From: Bifidobacterium merycicum DSM 6492
Lineage (GTDB): Bacteria; Actinomycetota; Actinomycetes; Actinomycetales; Bifidobacteriaceae
Direction: 5' to 3'
Length of the DNA stretch: 64,000 nt
Assembly: GCF_900129045.1 (NCBI RefSeq)
Contig: NZ_FQTX01000004.1
Span: 115,511 to 179,510, forward strand
Both the position numbers and the translations under genes were made by a program. Shown piece by piece: positions 9,254-18,232 of this stretch. Each line of letters begins with the position of its first letter. Positions within the stretch are counted from its first letter, which is position 1. The notes beneath the pieces were generated by a model, which made no database searches, was not told where the DNA came from, and worked only from the letters and a program-made list of their open reading frames with translations.

Positions 9254-9430
9254 GGTACAACGAAAACGAAATGGAAATTTTCGAAGGGAGTCAAAGGCTG
9301 ATTCTCTGTCTGCCAGGGGAGCTGCAGCAGCATTCGTTGCGGTCATGCTCCCCGATTCGACCCATTCGAGAGAAATTCCTGTCGTTGCCAGCATTTTGTC
9401 GATGATGATTTGGTCAATAAGGAGAAGACA

Positions 9431-10705
9431 ATGAAGTTCAAAACCATTGCAGCTGCCGCTCTTGCGGTGGCGACCATGTTGGGCATGGGTGCCTGCGGCT
9501 CCAGCACTGGTGCCAAAGACGATAAGACCATTACGTTCTGGCATAACGCAACAGCTGGTGAAGGCAAGCAGTATTGGGAGGATCTGGCCAAGGCGTTTGA
9601 GAAGAAGACTGGTGTCAAGGTTCAGATTCAGGCCATCCAGAACGAGGATTTCGAAGGCAAGCTGACTACCGCTATGCAGGATCCCGCCTCCGGCCCGGAT
9701 GTGTACATGACCCTTGGTGGTGCCAAGACCAAGGACATGGTTGATGCCGGCCAGGTAATGGATATTTCTGATAAGATTAGCGATACCGTCAAAAAGCAAA
9801 TGTCTTCCTCATTGGATTCCATGTCTTATGACGGCAAGGTCTATGCCGTTCCGGTCGCTGCCCAGCCTGGTGGCATCTGGTATTCCAAGGATTTGTTCAA
9901 GCAGGCTGGCATCGATGCCGCGCCGACCACTTTCAGCGAGCTGAAGACCGATGTGCAGAAGCTTCGCAGCGCTGGCATTGATCCGATCGCACTCGGCGGC
10001 AAGGATGCTTGGCCGGTCGGTCACTGGTACTACTGGTTGTCCATGCGCGAATGCTCTCCGAAGGCCTACGCCAAGGGCGTTAATGACAAGGACTTCTCCG
10101 ACTCCTGCTGGGTCAAAGCCGGAGATGATCTGAAGGATTTGTTGGATGCGAATGCTTTTAACGAAGGATTCCTCACCACGACGGCCCAGCAGGGCGCCAG
10201 CTCGTCCGCAGGTCTGCTGGCCAATCATAAGGCTGCGATGGAGCTCATGGGCACATGGGAGCCTGGAGTTCTCAAGGACCTGACTCCGGACAAGAAGCCA
10301 ATGGCTGACCTTGGCTTCTTCGCCTTCCCGACCGTGGACGGAGGAAAAGGCGAGGAAGGTGCTTTGATGGGCGCTGTGACCGGTTTCGCTGTCAATCCCG
10401 AGGCTCCGGACGCTGCTGTTGATTTCGTCAATTTCATGGCTGAGAAATCAAATCAGGAGAAATACGCCACTGCGTTCAGCACCATTCCGGCTTCCGTCGA
10501 AGCTTACGATGCGGTTACCGATGAAAATCTTAAGGGCATCATCGAAGCTATGAAAAAGTCCGATGGCATGCAGCTGTGGATGGATACCGCTCTCGGCGGA
10601 AATATTGGCAACGCTCTTAATTCCGGAGTGGTGAATCTGCTTTCCGGACAGGGGACTTCGGCTGACATCGTCAAGGCGATGAAGGACGCAGCGACCAAGG
10701 GCTGA
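9431..10705 (+). CDS. ABC transporter sugar-binding lipoprotein
   Basis: 424 aa from ATG 9431 (ATAAGGAGAAGACA upstream; a start seven codons earlier lacks a site). It has a lipoprotein signal peptide with lipobox LGMGAC (Cys22), so it is tethered outside the membrane. The mature part is a family-1 extracellular solute-binding protein: [29 protein letters not shown] at the N-terminus and [12 protein letters not shown], a typical ligand-pocket segment, in the centre. The two permease genes follow, and the cytoplasmic ATPase is not encoded here, as is usual for bifidobacterial importers using a shared MsmK-type ATPase. Gene context suggests xylo- or arabino-oligosaccharide as ligand. Confidence 0.93.
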   Translation: MKFKTIAAAALAVATMLGMGACGSSTGAKDDKTITFWHNATAGEGKQYWEDLAKAFEKKTGVKVQIQAIQNEDFEGKLTTAMQDPASGPDVYMTLGGAKTKDMVDAGQVMDISDKISDTVKKQMSSSLDSMSYDGKVYAVPVAAQPGGIWYSKDLFKQAGIDAAPTTFSELKTDVQKLRSAGIDPIALGGKDAWPVGHWYYWLSMRECSPKAYAKGVNDKDFSDSCWVKAGDDLKDLLDANAFNEGFLTTTAQQGASSSAGLLANHKAAMELMGTWEPGVLKDLTPDKKPMADLGFFAFPTVDGGKGEEGALMGAVTGFAVNPEAPDAAVDFVNFMAEKSNQEKYATAFSTIPASVEAYDAVTDENLKGIIEAMKKSDGMQLWMDTALGGNIGNALNSGVVNLLSGQGTSADIVKAMKDAATKG

Positions 10706-10731
10706 CAGTGAACATGGCTGGTTGAAGGCCA

Positions 10732-10769
10732 AAGGAGGGTGGATAGACAGATATTCATCCACCCTCCTT
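10732..10769 (+). terminator. Intra-operon hairpin between binding protein and permease
   Basis: AAGGAGGGTGGAT and ATCCACCCTCCTT form a perfect 13-bp stem with a 12-nt loop, followed by a short pyrimidine tract. Partial termination here would favour excess binding protein over permease. Confidence 0.65.
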
Positions 10770-10805
10770 CCTATTCGAGAAACGTATCTGGTAGTGGAGA
10801 AAACC

Positions 10806-11849
10806 ATGTCGAGTACAAGCAAAGACGCGGTGACGCTGCGCGCTAAGCGGTCCAAGAAACCGTCCGATGGCAAAACGCGTCGTAATGTTGAGATTTTCGT
10901 ACTGTCCGCACCTGCGATTCTTCTGTTCGTCTGCTTTGTGATTCTGCCTATCGTCTTGGGTGCTTATTACGGCTTCTATCAGTGGAAGGGTTACGGACTT
11001 CCCTCCAAGACAGGTAAATTCGTTGGTTTCCAGAACTACATCACAGCGCTTAAGGATCCCGCGTTCCAGGCGGCAATTCTGCATACCTTCGAGGTCGTGA
11101 TCGGCTCGTTGGTCATCCAGGCTCCGCTTGCCATCCTGTTCGCATTGCTGCTGAACCAGAAGTTCAAGGGGCGTGGTCTCATCCGCACCCTCATCTTCGT
11201 GCCGTATGTCGTTTCCGAGGTCATCGTCGGCACAGGATGGAGCCTGTTGCTACAGAAGAAGGGCGCCATCAATGAGATTCTGGCCAACTTCGGCATCAAT
11301 GGTCCCGATTGGCTGGCCGACCCGAAAATCGCTATTTGGACGCTGCTGTTGCTGATCAGCTGGAAATACGTCGGTTTCGCCGTAATTCTGATGCTCGCCG
11401 GCATGCAATCCATTCCCGATGAACTGTATGAAGCAGCCAGAGTGGATGGGGCGAGTTTCTGGCAGATGCAGAAAAGCATCACGTTGCCGTTGCTTGCTCC
11501 GACGTTGCGGATCTGGGTGTTCCTTTCCATGATTGGCTCTCTGCAGCTTTTCGATCTGGTCTATATCGTGTGGGGCAAGTATGTGTCGACCACCGCTGGT
11601 GTGTCCACCATGGCCACCTACATGGTGCGTGAAGGTCGTGGAGCCGGCAACTATGGCTATGGTTCCGCCGTTGCTCTGATCATCTTCGTGATCTCTTTGA
11701 TCATCGCACTCGTCTATCAGAAGTTCGTGCTGAACCGTGACTTGGACGGTGCTGTTACTGAACAGAAAGAAGCCGAGAAGCGTGCCAGAAAGCGCGCAAA
11801 AGAAGTGCAGCATCGTGAGGTTGCTGCCCTGGCAAGTGAGGTGAAGTGA
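10806..11849 (+). CDS. Sugar ABC transporter permease (MalF/UgpA type)
   Basis: 347 aa from ATG 10806 (GTGGAGAAAACC upstream; the upstream extension crosses the hairpin and is unlikely). Six hydrophobic segments starting with IFVLSAPAILLFVCFVILP. The EAA loop that docks the ATPase is visible as DELYEAARVDGASFWQMQ. The C-terminus is long and charged. It forms the membrane channel together with the next gene, whose start overlaps its stop codon. Confidence 0.93.
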   Translation: MSSTSKDAVTLRAKRSKKPSDGKTRRNVEIFVLSAPAILLFVCFVILPIVLGAYYGFYQWKGYGLPSKTGKFVGFQNYITALKDPAFQAAILHTFEVVIGSLVIQAPLAILFALLLNQKFKGRGLIRTLIFVPYVVSEVIVGTGWSLLLQKKGAINEILANFGINGPDWLADPKIAIWTLLLLISWKYVGFAVILMLAGMQSIPDELYEAARVDGASFWQMQKSITLPLLAPTLRIWVFLSMIGSLQLFDLVYIVWGKYVSTTAGVSTMATYMVREGRGAGNYGYGSAVALIIFVISLIIALVYQKFVLNRDLDGAVTEQKEAEKRARKRAKEVQHREVAALASEVK

Positions 11850-12742
11850 TGACTGCCGCAACAATCGCAGAACATTCCAACAAAAGCGAGTACAGCAAGA
11901 AGAATGGTTACCGTAAGTCATCCAAGACGCCATGGGGCAACCCAATCGTCTACTTCTTCTCCCTGGTGCTTGTGGCCATCTGCATCACTCCGGTGTTGTA
12001 CATTATCTTCGGCGGTTTCCGTACCAATTCGCAGATCACCAACCATCCGTCCGGGATGCCGAACCCATGGGTCCCCGACAACTACAAGACGGTCTTCGAA
12101 AGTGATATCTTCTGGACGGAACTGAAGAATTCTACCATCGTGGGTATCGCCACCATGGTAGGCGTCGTGGTGCTTAGCATCATGGTGAGCTTTGTCATCG
12201 CCCGATACAAATTCCGCTATGCGCCGCTTATGTACGCGTTGTTCTCTGCTGGTCTCATGTTCCCGATGACCGTTGGCATTACACCTTTGTATCTGCTGAT
12301 TCGCAATCTGGGTCTGGCCAACTCCCTGTGGGGTCTGATCCTTCCGCAAATTGCCTTCGGACTTCCTCAGACCATCATCATCTTGGTGCCGTTCCTACAG
12401 TCGATTCCTAATGAGCTTGAGGAGGCCTGTCTTCTCGATGGATGCTCCCGCCTTGGCTTCTTCTGGCGCATGGTCATTCCGCTGTCCATGCCTGGCGTGG
12501 CCACCACTGGAATCCTCACCTTCGTGGGAAGCTGGAATGCCTACATGCTGCCGCTGTTCGTGCTCAGTGATGCCAACAAGTACACATTGCCACTTGGCGT
12601 ACAGATGTTCAGCTCCGAACACTCCGTTGACACCGCACAGGTGTTGGCCTTCACCTCTCTGGCTATGATTCCGGCCCTGATCTGTTTCACCATCTTCCAG
12701 AAGAAGATCGTCGGCGGCCTGACAGGTGCGGTCAAGGGCTGA
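11849..12742 (+). CDS. Sugar ABC transporter permease (MalG/UgpE type)
   Basis: 297 aa. The ATG at 11849 overlaps the previous TGA, with GTGAGGTGAAG as ribosome site, so translation is coupled. Membrane segments include IVYFFSLVLVAICITPVLYII. The EAA loop appears as PNELEEACLLDGCSRLGFFW. It is the second half of the importer channel. A terminator hairpin follows directly. Confidence 0.93.
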   Translation: MTAATIAEHSNKSEYSKKNGYRKSSKTPWGNPIVYFFSLVLVAICITPVLYIIFGGFRTNSQITNHPSGMPNPWVPDNYKTVFESDIFWTELKNSTIVGIATMVGVVVLSIMVSFVIARYKFRYAPLMYALFSAGLMFPMTVGITPLYLLIRNLGLANSLWGLILPQIAFGLPQTIIILVPFLQSIPNELEEACLLDGCSRLGFFWRMVIPLSMPGVATTGILTFVGSWNAYMLPLFVLSDANKYTLPLGVQMFSSEHSVDTAQVLAFTSLAMIPALICFTIFQKKIVGGLTGAVKG

Positions 12743-12760
12743 CGGAATGTGACAACCCAC

Positions 12761-12792
12761 GCCCGGAAGATGTTCCTTTCCGTCTTCCGGGC
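12761..12792 (+). terminator. Terminator after importer permeases
   Basis: GCCCGGAAGA and TCTTCCGGGC form a perfect 10-bp stem with a 12-nt loop, between the second permease and the downstream GH43. Confidence 0.65.
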
Positions 12793-12818
12793 TTCATCTC
12801 TTATGCAAGAGGTACATT

Positions 12819-14450
12819 ATGAAGATTTCCAACCCGGTGCTCACCGGTTTTCACGCCGATCCTTCAATGATTCGCGTCGGTGATACTTATTACATTGCCA
12901 ATTCCACTTTCGAATGGTTTCCAGGCGTTCGCCTGCATGAGTCCAAGGACCTGGTGCATTGGAACATTCTTCCAAGCCCGTTGAGCCGGTCCAGTCAGCT
13001 TGCTATGAGAGGAAACCCCTCTTCGGGAGGCATCTGGGCTCCTGACCTAAGCTATGCGGATAACAAATTCTGGTTGATCTACACTGATGTCAAGGTGGTC
13101 AATGGTGCATTCAAGGATTGCACTAATTATTTGGTCACCGCCGAGGACATCCACGGGCCATGGAGCGAGCCGGTTCGCATCAACGGGGTCGGTTTTGACG
13201 CCAGCCTGTTCCATGACGACGACGGCCGCAAATACCTGGTGCAGCAGACATGGGATTTCCGTGAATACCACCACCAGTTCGACGGCATCACATTGACGGA
13301 ATTCGACGTCGACACCATGAAGCTCAAGCCAGAAACGGCCCGCACCATCTGGGATGGCACTTCGGTGAAGCTCACCGAAGGTCCCCACCTATACAAGAAG
13401 GATGGTTGGTACTACCTGTTTGCCGCAGAAGGCGGCACGGTGTATGAACATCAGGAATCTGTGGCGCGTTCCCGTACCCTTGACGAATACTCCTTCGAAG
13501 TTATGCCGAATGGCCCGTTCATCGGTAACTTCGACACTCCTGACACCTATTTGCAGAAGCAAGGCCATGGAGCGTTGGTGGACACCCCGTCCGGCGAGTG
13601 GTATTACGCCTCCCTATGCGGTCGTCCGTGGCGTCATGATACCGAACCGGCCCATGGCACCCGCGGATGGTGCACACTCGGACGCGAGACCTCCATCCAG
13701 AAAGTCGAATGGGATGAGGACGGTTGGCCGCGCGTGGTCGGAGGTCACGGCGGACAGCGTTACGTTGATGCTCCGAAAGATGCCATCGAGACTGTGGCCC
13801 CCGCGACGCGTGACGAACATGATGAGTTCGATTCCGGCGAGCTCGGGCTGAATTGGAACACTCTACGCGTCCCGTTCACCGACGCCATGGGCACGGTGGG
13901 TGGTGGCAAACTGGCATTGCGTGGTCAGGGCTCGCTGTGCAACCTGTTTGACTTGTCTCTTGTGGCTCGTCGCTGGCAGGCATTTGATTTCGACGCCGAA
14001 ACCAAGGTGCGTTTCGATCCGAAGAATTACATGCAGATGGCAGGCCTGACCAACTATTACGATGACCTATGCTGGTCATGGGCGTTTATCACTTGGGATG
14101 AGAAACGTCACGCAAGGGTCATCGAAGTGGCTCAGAACGATTTCAACCAATATACGTCGTTCCTCAAGGATGACGCCATCGTAGTGCCCGAAGATGCTGA
14201 GGCGGTATGGCTGCGCACCAAGGTTCGCACGGAATACTATTCCTACGAATATTCCTTTGACGGAGAACATTTCACCGAGATTCCGGTCAAGCTCGATGCG
14301 AAGATCCTGTCCGACGATTACGTGAACCAACGTTACGGCGGCTTCTTCACCGGCGCGTTCGTGGGACTTGCCTGCGTCGATCTGTCCGGCTACGACGCGC
14401 AGGCCGAATTCGACTACTTCGACTATCGGGAGCTTTCCGATAACCAGTAG
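12819..14450 (+). CDS. Glycoside hydrolase family 43 beta-xylosidase (XynB type)
   Basis: 543 aa with no signal peptide, ATGCAAGAGGTACATT before the ATG. It is a clear GH43_11-like protein: NPVLTGFHADPSMIRVGDTYYIANSTFEWFPG at the N-terminus (catalytic-base Asp14), GGIWAPDLSYADNKFWLIYTD near residue 70, GFDASLFHDDDGRKYLVQQ near residue 130, and TEGPHLYKKDGWYYLFAAEGG near 188 with the general-acid Glu. A C-terminal beta-sandwich of about 200 aa completes the substrate pocket. It is expected to release xylose from xylo-oligosaccharides inside the cell, upstream of xylose isomerase and xylulokinase. Confidence 0.92.
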   Translation: MKISNPVLTGFHADPSMIRVGDTYYIANSTFEWFPGVRLHESKDLVHWNILPSPLSRSSQLAMRGNPSSGGIWAPDLSYADNKFWLIYTDVKVVNGAFKDCTNYLVTAEDIHGPWSEPVRINGVGFDASLFHDDDGRKYLVQQTWDFREYHHQFDGITLTEFDVDTMKLKPETARTIWDGTSVKLTEGPHLYKKDGWYYLFAAEGGTVYEHQESVARSRTLDEYSFEVMPNGPFIGNFDTPDTYLQKQGHGALVDTPSGEWYYASLCGRPWRHDTEPAHGTRGWCTLGRETSIQKVEWDEDGWPRVVGGHGGQRYVDAPKDAIETVAPATRDEHDEFDSGELGLNWNTLRVPFTDAMGTVGGGKLALRGQGSLCNLFDLSLVARRWQAFDFDAETKVRFDPKNYMQMAGLTNYYDDLCWSWAFITWDEKRHARVIEVAQNDFNQYTSFLKDDAIVVPEDAEAVWLRTKVRTEYYSYEYSFDGEHFTEIPVKLDAKILSDDYVNQRYGGFFTGAFVGLACVDLSGYDAQAEFDYFDYRELSDNQ

Positions 14451-14454
14451 ACAG

Positions 14455-14491
14455 TGCCGGCTGGCGACAGAGCGTCCGCCGTCAGCCGGCA
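14455..14491 (+). terminator. Hairpin after GH43
   Basis: TGCCGGCT and AGCCGGCA pair perfectly with an inner GAC/GTC, five bases after the GH43 stop. No T-run follows; it may be a partial terminator. Confidence 0.5.
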
Positions 14492-14536
14492 TACTCGACG
14501 GGATTGAATTCTATGGGCAATGAGGAGCGGACGAGC

Positions 14537-15444
14537 ATGGTTTTGCAATTGCCGAAACTGCTTGACGACGGTTGCGTGCTGCAGGCCGGTGCGACCATAC
14601 ATATCTGGGGTGCCGGCGACCCTGGACGCGGCGTGCTGGTACGCCTCGATGGCAAGGATCGGACTACGCGGGTGGGGGACGACGGCTCATGGAGTGTGCC
14701 GTACGGTCCGATCAAAGCAGGCGGACCGTACGATTTGACGGTGCGTTATGAGGACGGAACCGAATGCATCTCGCGCCAATGCTATGCGGGAGAAGTGTTC
14801 CTGTGTTCGGGACAGTCGAACATGGAACTGCCCATGGCTTGGGTGCGTGCGGACTATCCGCTGGAGTGGAATCGTGAGCCTGACCCATTGCTGCGGCAAT
14901 ACAAAGCGATTCCCGATTGTGACTTCAACGGTCCTCGCAGCGATCATGACCATGCGTTCTGGCAGGGGTGCGATGCGGAAAACCTTGGAGATTTCTCCGC
15001 GCTCGCCTATTTCTTCGGACGCAGGATCCGTCAGTGGCTGAATGTGCCCGTCGGCCTGTTGAACGTTTCATTGGGTGGATCGCCGATTGAATCCTGGATG
15101 GATGCCGACGCATTGCGGGCGTTCCCCGAAGCGCTCGCTGATCTTGAGCCGTATCTTGGCGATGGCGTGGCGTCGAAGAAAAGCCGCGATTCCGTTGCCG
15201 AACGGGACCGGTGGTACCAAGCGCTTGGATACGAGGCTGTGGCCGATGCCCACCATGAATGGCTGCCATTGATCGCGTGGGACTGTCCGGAATCCAAGAA
15301 TGTCGAGCCGCGCGACGTGGCATGGCATGACATACGCCTGCCTGGATGGTACAAGGATCGCGGACTTGCCGGTTTCCGCGGCGAGATTACCATGAGAAAA
15401 ACCGTGTTCCTGCCTCCGTCGGATGCGGGGAAGCCCGCCCTATT
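14537..15444 (+). pseudogene. Sialate O-acetylesterase-like (acetyl-xylan) esterase, 5' half, interrupted
   Basis: The N-terminal ~302 codons of a SASA/SGNH esterase, starting at ATG 14537 with GAGGAG upstream. The nucleophile block GEVFLCSGQSNMELPM is at about residue 90 and VPVGLLNVSLGGSPIESWM at about 175, both typical. After codon GCC-CTA-TT the reading frame passes into foreign AT-rich DNA and stops within a few codons. The remaining half resumes in the same frame at 20808-20810. Joining 15444 to 20811 restores a continuous ~655-aa protein with the family sequence PALLRLGTMNDADHTWVNG at the junction. In this locus it probably removed acetyl groups from xylan fragments. It is now inactivated by the tet(W) insertion. 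Confidence 0.9.
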
Positions 15445-15533
15445 TGTTTATGTGTGATAAAGAAGTAATAGAAGTGTAAAAAATTTTGCCGTTCCTATCC
15501 GGCACTTGCGCAGGGTGTCGGATAGGTCGGGCT

Positions 15534-15830
15534 TTATTCTTCGGGCAAGTCAATCTTGCCTACAAAGCTGTAATAAATATCAATGCGCTGGCGGCGTACT
15601 TCGTTCTCGTCATACTCACATTCATAAACAACGATTTTCTCCACCATTTCACGCAAAAGAGTGTGTGTCAGTTCTTCGATAGAAAGGTACTTGCGGACAA
15701 CGCTCATAAACTTTTCAGCGTTTACCGTGGCTTCCTGTGCCTTGTCCAGTTCGCCCTGCAGGGCGGCGGCTCTGTCTTTCAGTTCCCGCTGCTCGGCTTC
15801 GTAGTCTGCGGACATTTGTTTGAATGTTGC
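15534..15830 (-). pseudogene. C-terminal fragment of large serine recombinase (TndX/TnpX type)
   Basis: About 98 codons ending ...DIYYSFVGKIDLPEE. The segment KYLSIEELTHTLLREMVEKI followed by VYECEYDENEVRRQRIDIYY is the DUF4368-like tail of large serine recombinases of Tn4451-like elements; a coiled-coil stretch (EAEQRELKDRAAALQGELDKA) precedes it. The catalytic resolvase domain (about 400 residues) is absent. Upstream the sequence switches, within the shared bases ACAAATGTCCGC, into the end of a mobC-like frame, so the fragment arose by deletion. Confidence 0.75.
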
Positions 15831-15835
15831 CAACA

Positions 15836-16091
15836 GCTTCACCCACTTTCTGCAAGACTTCAAACTTCAAGGCGGCAAGGTCAGCTTCCCGACTGCGGCA
15901 AGCAGTTCATCATTGACCGGGGACACGGTAACAATGGGGCGTATGGTTGCCCGTGTAATGGCTTGCCGGATAAATTCAGACTGGCTCATACCATAAGGGG
16001 AAAGCCGGGCGGCAAAGTCGGCGTATTCTTCCTCGGTCAGCCGGGTTTTGATTACCCGGCTGCGGTGGGGCGTGTTGTATCGTTTCGGCAT
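15836..16091 (-). pseudogene. mobC-like relaxosome protein, internally deleted
   Basis: Starts at ATG 16091 with a perfect GAAAGGAGG site. The frame reads MPKRYNTPHRSRVIKTRLTE, then a ribbon-helix-helix type segment with the YGMSQSEFIRQAI helix, and stops at 15867 after ELLAAVGKLTLPP. In another frame, overlapping the stop, the MobC tail continues as LAALKFEVLQKVGEAVGNIQ. The middle of the protein has been lost at about 15875-15885 and the tail runs into the recombinase fragment. MobC normally helps the relaxase nick oriT; no relaxase gene is present. Confidence 0.75.
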
Positions 16092-16161
16092 GGTTATAAC
16101 CTCCTTTCGTTTGCCGCATGACAGCGGCAGGGATAAGCGGCAAAAGCCGCATAAGCAGGGT

Positions 16162-16181
16162 TTGGGGAAGGCACTCCCCAA
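16162..16181. other. Possible oriT hairpin upstream of mobC
   Basis: TTGGGGA-AGGCAC-TCCCCAA is a perfect 7-bp inverted repeat about 70 bp upstream of the mobC start, where transfer origins of such elements usually lie. This is a location-based inference. The rest of 16092-16614 carries no convincing gene; it holds short fragments resembling spacer DNA of Firmicutes conjugative elements. Confidence 0.3.
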
Positions 16182-16545
16182 CAAGATTCCCGCAAGGACA
16201 AAATGAGCGAACAGCGAAATTTGGTACTGCGGTAGAATCTTGCTCTCCGTGACTGCAAACTTTCTCTCACTTCCGTCCGCCACTTTTTTGGAAAACTGCA
16301 ACCACAAAAGTTTGTTTCTCTTTTTCTGCTACTACTAATCCTGTAAAGGGCATTCCTGCCCGCTTTCGCTAAAATGACACCGGACGCAGTGGTTTCTACC
16401 CGGTGTTGGAGAAATCCTTTCTCTTTGCCCTCTACTACGGGTAAATGCTCCAAATGCCAAACACCAGGGCAGAAAAATTCCCTCCTCGCTTACTACTACA
16501 ACCGGCAGGGGGCAAAATGGCCGGGAGCGGAGCCGGACAACAAAA

Positions 16546-16579
16546 AAAGCAGTAAATCTTTTTCAAGACTTACTGCTTT
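16546..16579. terminator. AT-rich inverted repeat
   Basis: AAAGCAGTAA at 16546 and TTACTGCTTT ending at 16579 are perfect complements, 35 bp past the HTH gene's stop on the minus strand, and read as its likely terminator. Confidence 0.45.
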
Positions 16580-16614
16580 CGCTGGCCGCGTCGGTGGCGG
16601 CTGGTATTCAGTTT

Positions 16615-16824
16615 TTATGACTTGTCCGGTGGTTCGTCAAGCCGGAACTTGAATTGACAGTCAATTAACCGCTGCTTTACATAGTCCTCCACCTCGGCGT
16701 TGACCTGCCCGTTCACTTTTGAGAAATAGCGGATATATCCGGCGTAGTGGAGCAGGACAGCGTTCACGGCTTCTGGGTCGCCCTCACGGGCTTTGAGGAT
16801 TGTTTCATAGGGGGAGAAGTCTAC
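16615..16824 (-). pseudogene. HTH_16-type conjugative-transposon protein lacking a start codon
   Basis: The frame reads DFSPYETILKAREGD, then AVNAVLLHYAGYIRYFS, VEDYVKQRLIDCQFKFRLDE and PPDKS before TAA at 16615. This is the helix-turn-helix protein found next to sigma-like genes in Tn916/CTn-type elements. Upstream, a TGA in frame (16825-16827) directly precedes GTA-GAC-TTC, so no ATG, GTG or TTG is available. The 5' end overlaps the sigma factor stop by four bases. Either a small deletion removed the start, or it is translated by coupling from an unusual codon. Confidence 0.6.
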
Positions 16825-17243
16825 TCATACCGGCTCACCCCCATTTCTTCGCGTAGCCGCTGCAAGGCAAGCTGGATATGCCGCCCCGCTGTGCTGCGTG
16901 ACCGGCCAATACACGCGCCGATCACGCGCTGCGGCTGGCGCAGAAAGTAATAGCGCAGGATTTCTTCCCGCGTCTGCTCCGGCAAAACAGAGATCGCGTC
17001 GGCAAGGGCGGCGTTGCAGAGCAGGACGGTCTGACCGCAGACGGTAAATGGGTATTCCTCGTCCGGCTCCGACGCGGCAAACTGGACAAACTTCTCGTTC
17101 ATCAGATAGTCAAGGGAAACTTGCCGTTCCCATTGCCGTTTAAGCTTCAAAATCTTGTCCAAGGCGGCACAGCGGATAACAGTCTTGCAAAAGGCGTTGT
17201 ACCTGCGCTGGATATATTCTTGATAGGCTATCTGGTCGGTCAT
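16821..17243 (-). CDS. Sigma-70 family factor of conjugative element
   Basis: 140 aa, ATG 17243 with GAGAGGGGGAATTTCC upstream. The N-terminus (MTDQIAYQEYIQRRYNAFCKTVIR) resembles region-2-like helices, and ISVLPEQTREEILRYYFLRQPQRVIGACIGRSRSTAGRHIQLALQRLRE is a sigma region-4 helix-turn-helix. Similar small sigma-like proteins sit upstream of the HTH_16 gene in Firmicutes integrative elements and control element genes. Here it appears intact but orphaned. Confidence 0.75.
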   Translation of the reverse strand: MTDQIAYQEYIQRRYNAFCKTVIRCAALDKILKLKRQWERQVSLDYLMNEKFVQFAASEPDEEYPFTVCGQTVLLCNAALADAISVLPEQTREEILRYYFLRQPQRVIGACIGRSRSTAGRHIQLALQRLREEMGVSRYE

Positions 17244-17413
17244 GGAAATTCCCCCTCTCTGAATAATAGTGCGGGGCGGCAGTACTCCTTGCTGTCGCCC
17301 CTTGATTGCCTACCAGCAAAGACGGGCGGGGCTGTCAACGACGGCGCGAAGCGGCGTTCATTTTATCGTTGACTGGCTCGGCTGGGTTTGCTATTTACCC
17401 GACAAACTTGAAT

Positions 17414-18140
17414 TTATTTTAAGCTATCACGTTTTACCTTCTTAAGCCTTACTATCATTACCATAGGAATTTCTTTGTTGGTTTTGAAACATTCTTCATA
17501 AAATCCATCAATGACAAATCCAGCTCTAAAACAAAGGTTAAAAATATCTTGTATGGAACGATGATAATAAATCTGCTCTTTCGGTTGCCCTTCAATCGCT
17601 ATATCATAGTAACTGTGCGGTGTCATATATTTTTCAGTCAACGTGACAAAACAAGGGTGTTGCGTTGCAAAGACAAAAATTCCGCTTTCCTGCAACAGTT
17701 CATAAACAGCCATAAGAAGTGGTTCAATGTCCGTAATATCCATAATTGCCATATTAGAAACTGCTTTCGTAAAGGCTCGATTTCTTTTTAATTCTAATAT
17801 ACTTTTTCTATCGGTCGCATCCGCCACACAAAATTCAATTTGTTTTGCATATTGTGATTGCCGTCTTTTAGCCAATTCTATCATTTTTTTGCTGTAATCA
17901 AAAGCGACAACCGAAGCGCCTCTTTGTGCAAGATACGAAGAATAATTTCCATTGCCACACGCAATATCCAAAATGTAATCCGCAGGATTAGGAGATAGAA
18001 GTTCCGTTACTTTGGGACGCACTACCTCTCTGTGAAATTCATTAGATTCGTCACCCATTGCATTATCCCAAAATTGTGCGTTCTCCTCCCAGATTTTTTT
18101 TACTTTCCTCTGTTCCCATGTTCTCTCCCACTCCCCAAAT
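17414..18140 (-). pseudogene. Class I SAM-dependent methyltransferase, 5' end damaged
   Basis: From ATG 18058 the frame gives 214 aa with SAM-binding motif I YILDIACGNGNYSSYLAQRGASVVAFD, then FCVADATDR (motif II) and MDITDIEPLLMAVYELLQESGIFVFATQHPCF. Upstream, the same frame continues without a start codon as ERTWEQRKVKKIWEENAQFWDNAMGDE, which looks like the genuine N-terminus. The only well-placed start with a ribosome site (18182) is in a different frame. The gene thus appears fused out of frame to a foreign leader. Substrate unknown; a methyltransferase of this kind is commonly found next to tet(W). A shorter product from 18058 remains possible. Confidence 0.65.
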
Positions 18141-18182
18141 TTGCTTTTTTGCTTCCATTAAATCTTCCTTACTATATTCCAT
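18063..18182 (-). pseudogene. N-terminal scrap of a small mobile-element protein
   Basis: ATG 18182 with GGAGGGTAACA upstream opens MEYSKEDLMEAKKQI, the conserved beginning of a ~60-aa hypothetical protein common on Firmicutes resistance elements. After 15 residues the sequence diverges (WGVGENMGTEES...) and stops at 18063, because it has run into the methyltransferase in another frame. The junction lies at about 18140. Confidence 0.55.
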
Positions 18183-18232
18183 TGTTACCCTCCATAACTT
18201 CTGATTGTTGCCGTCTTGACGATTATGTATCT

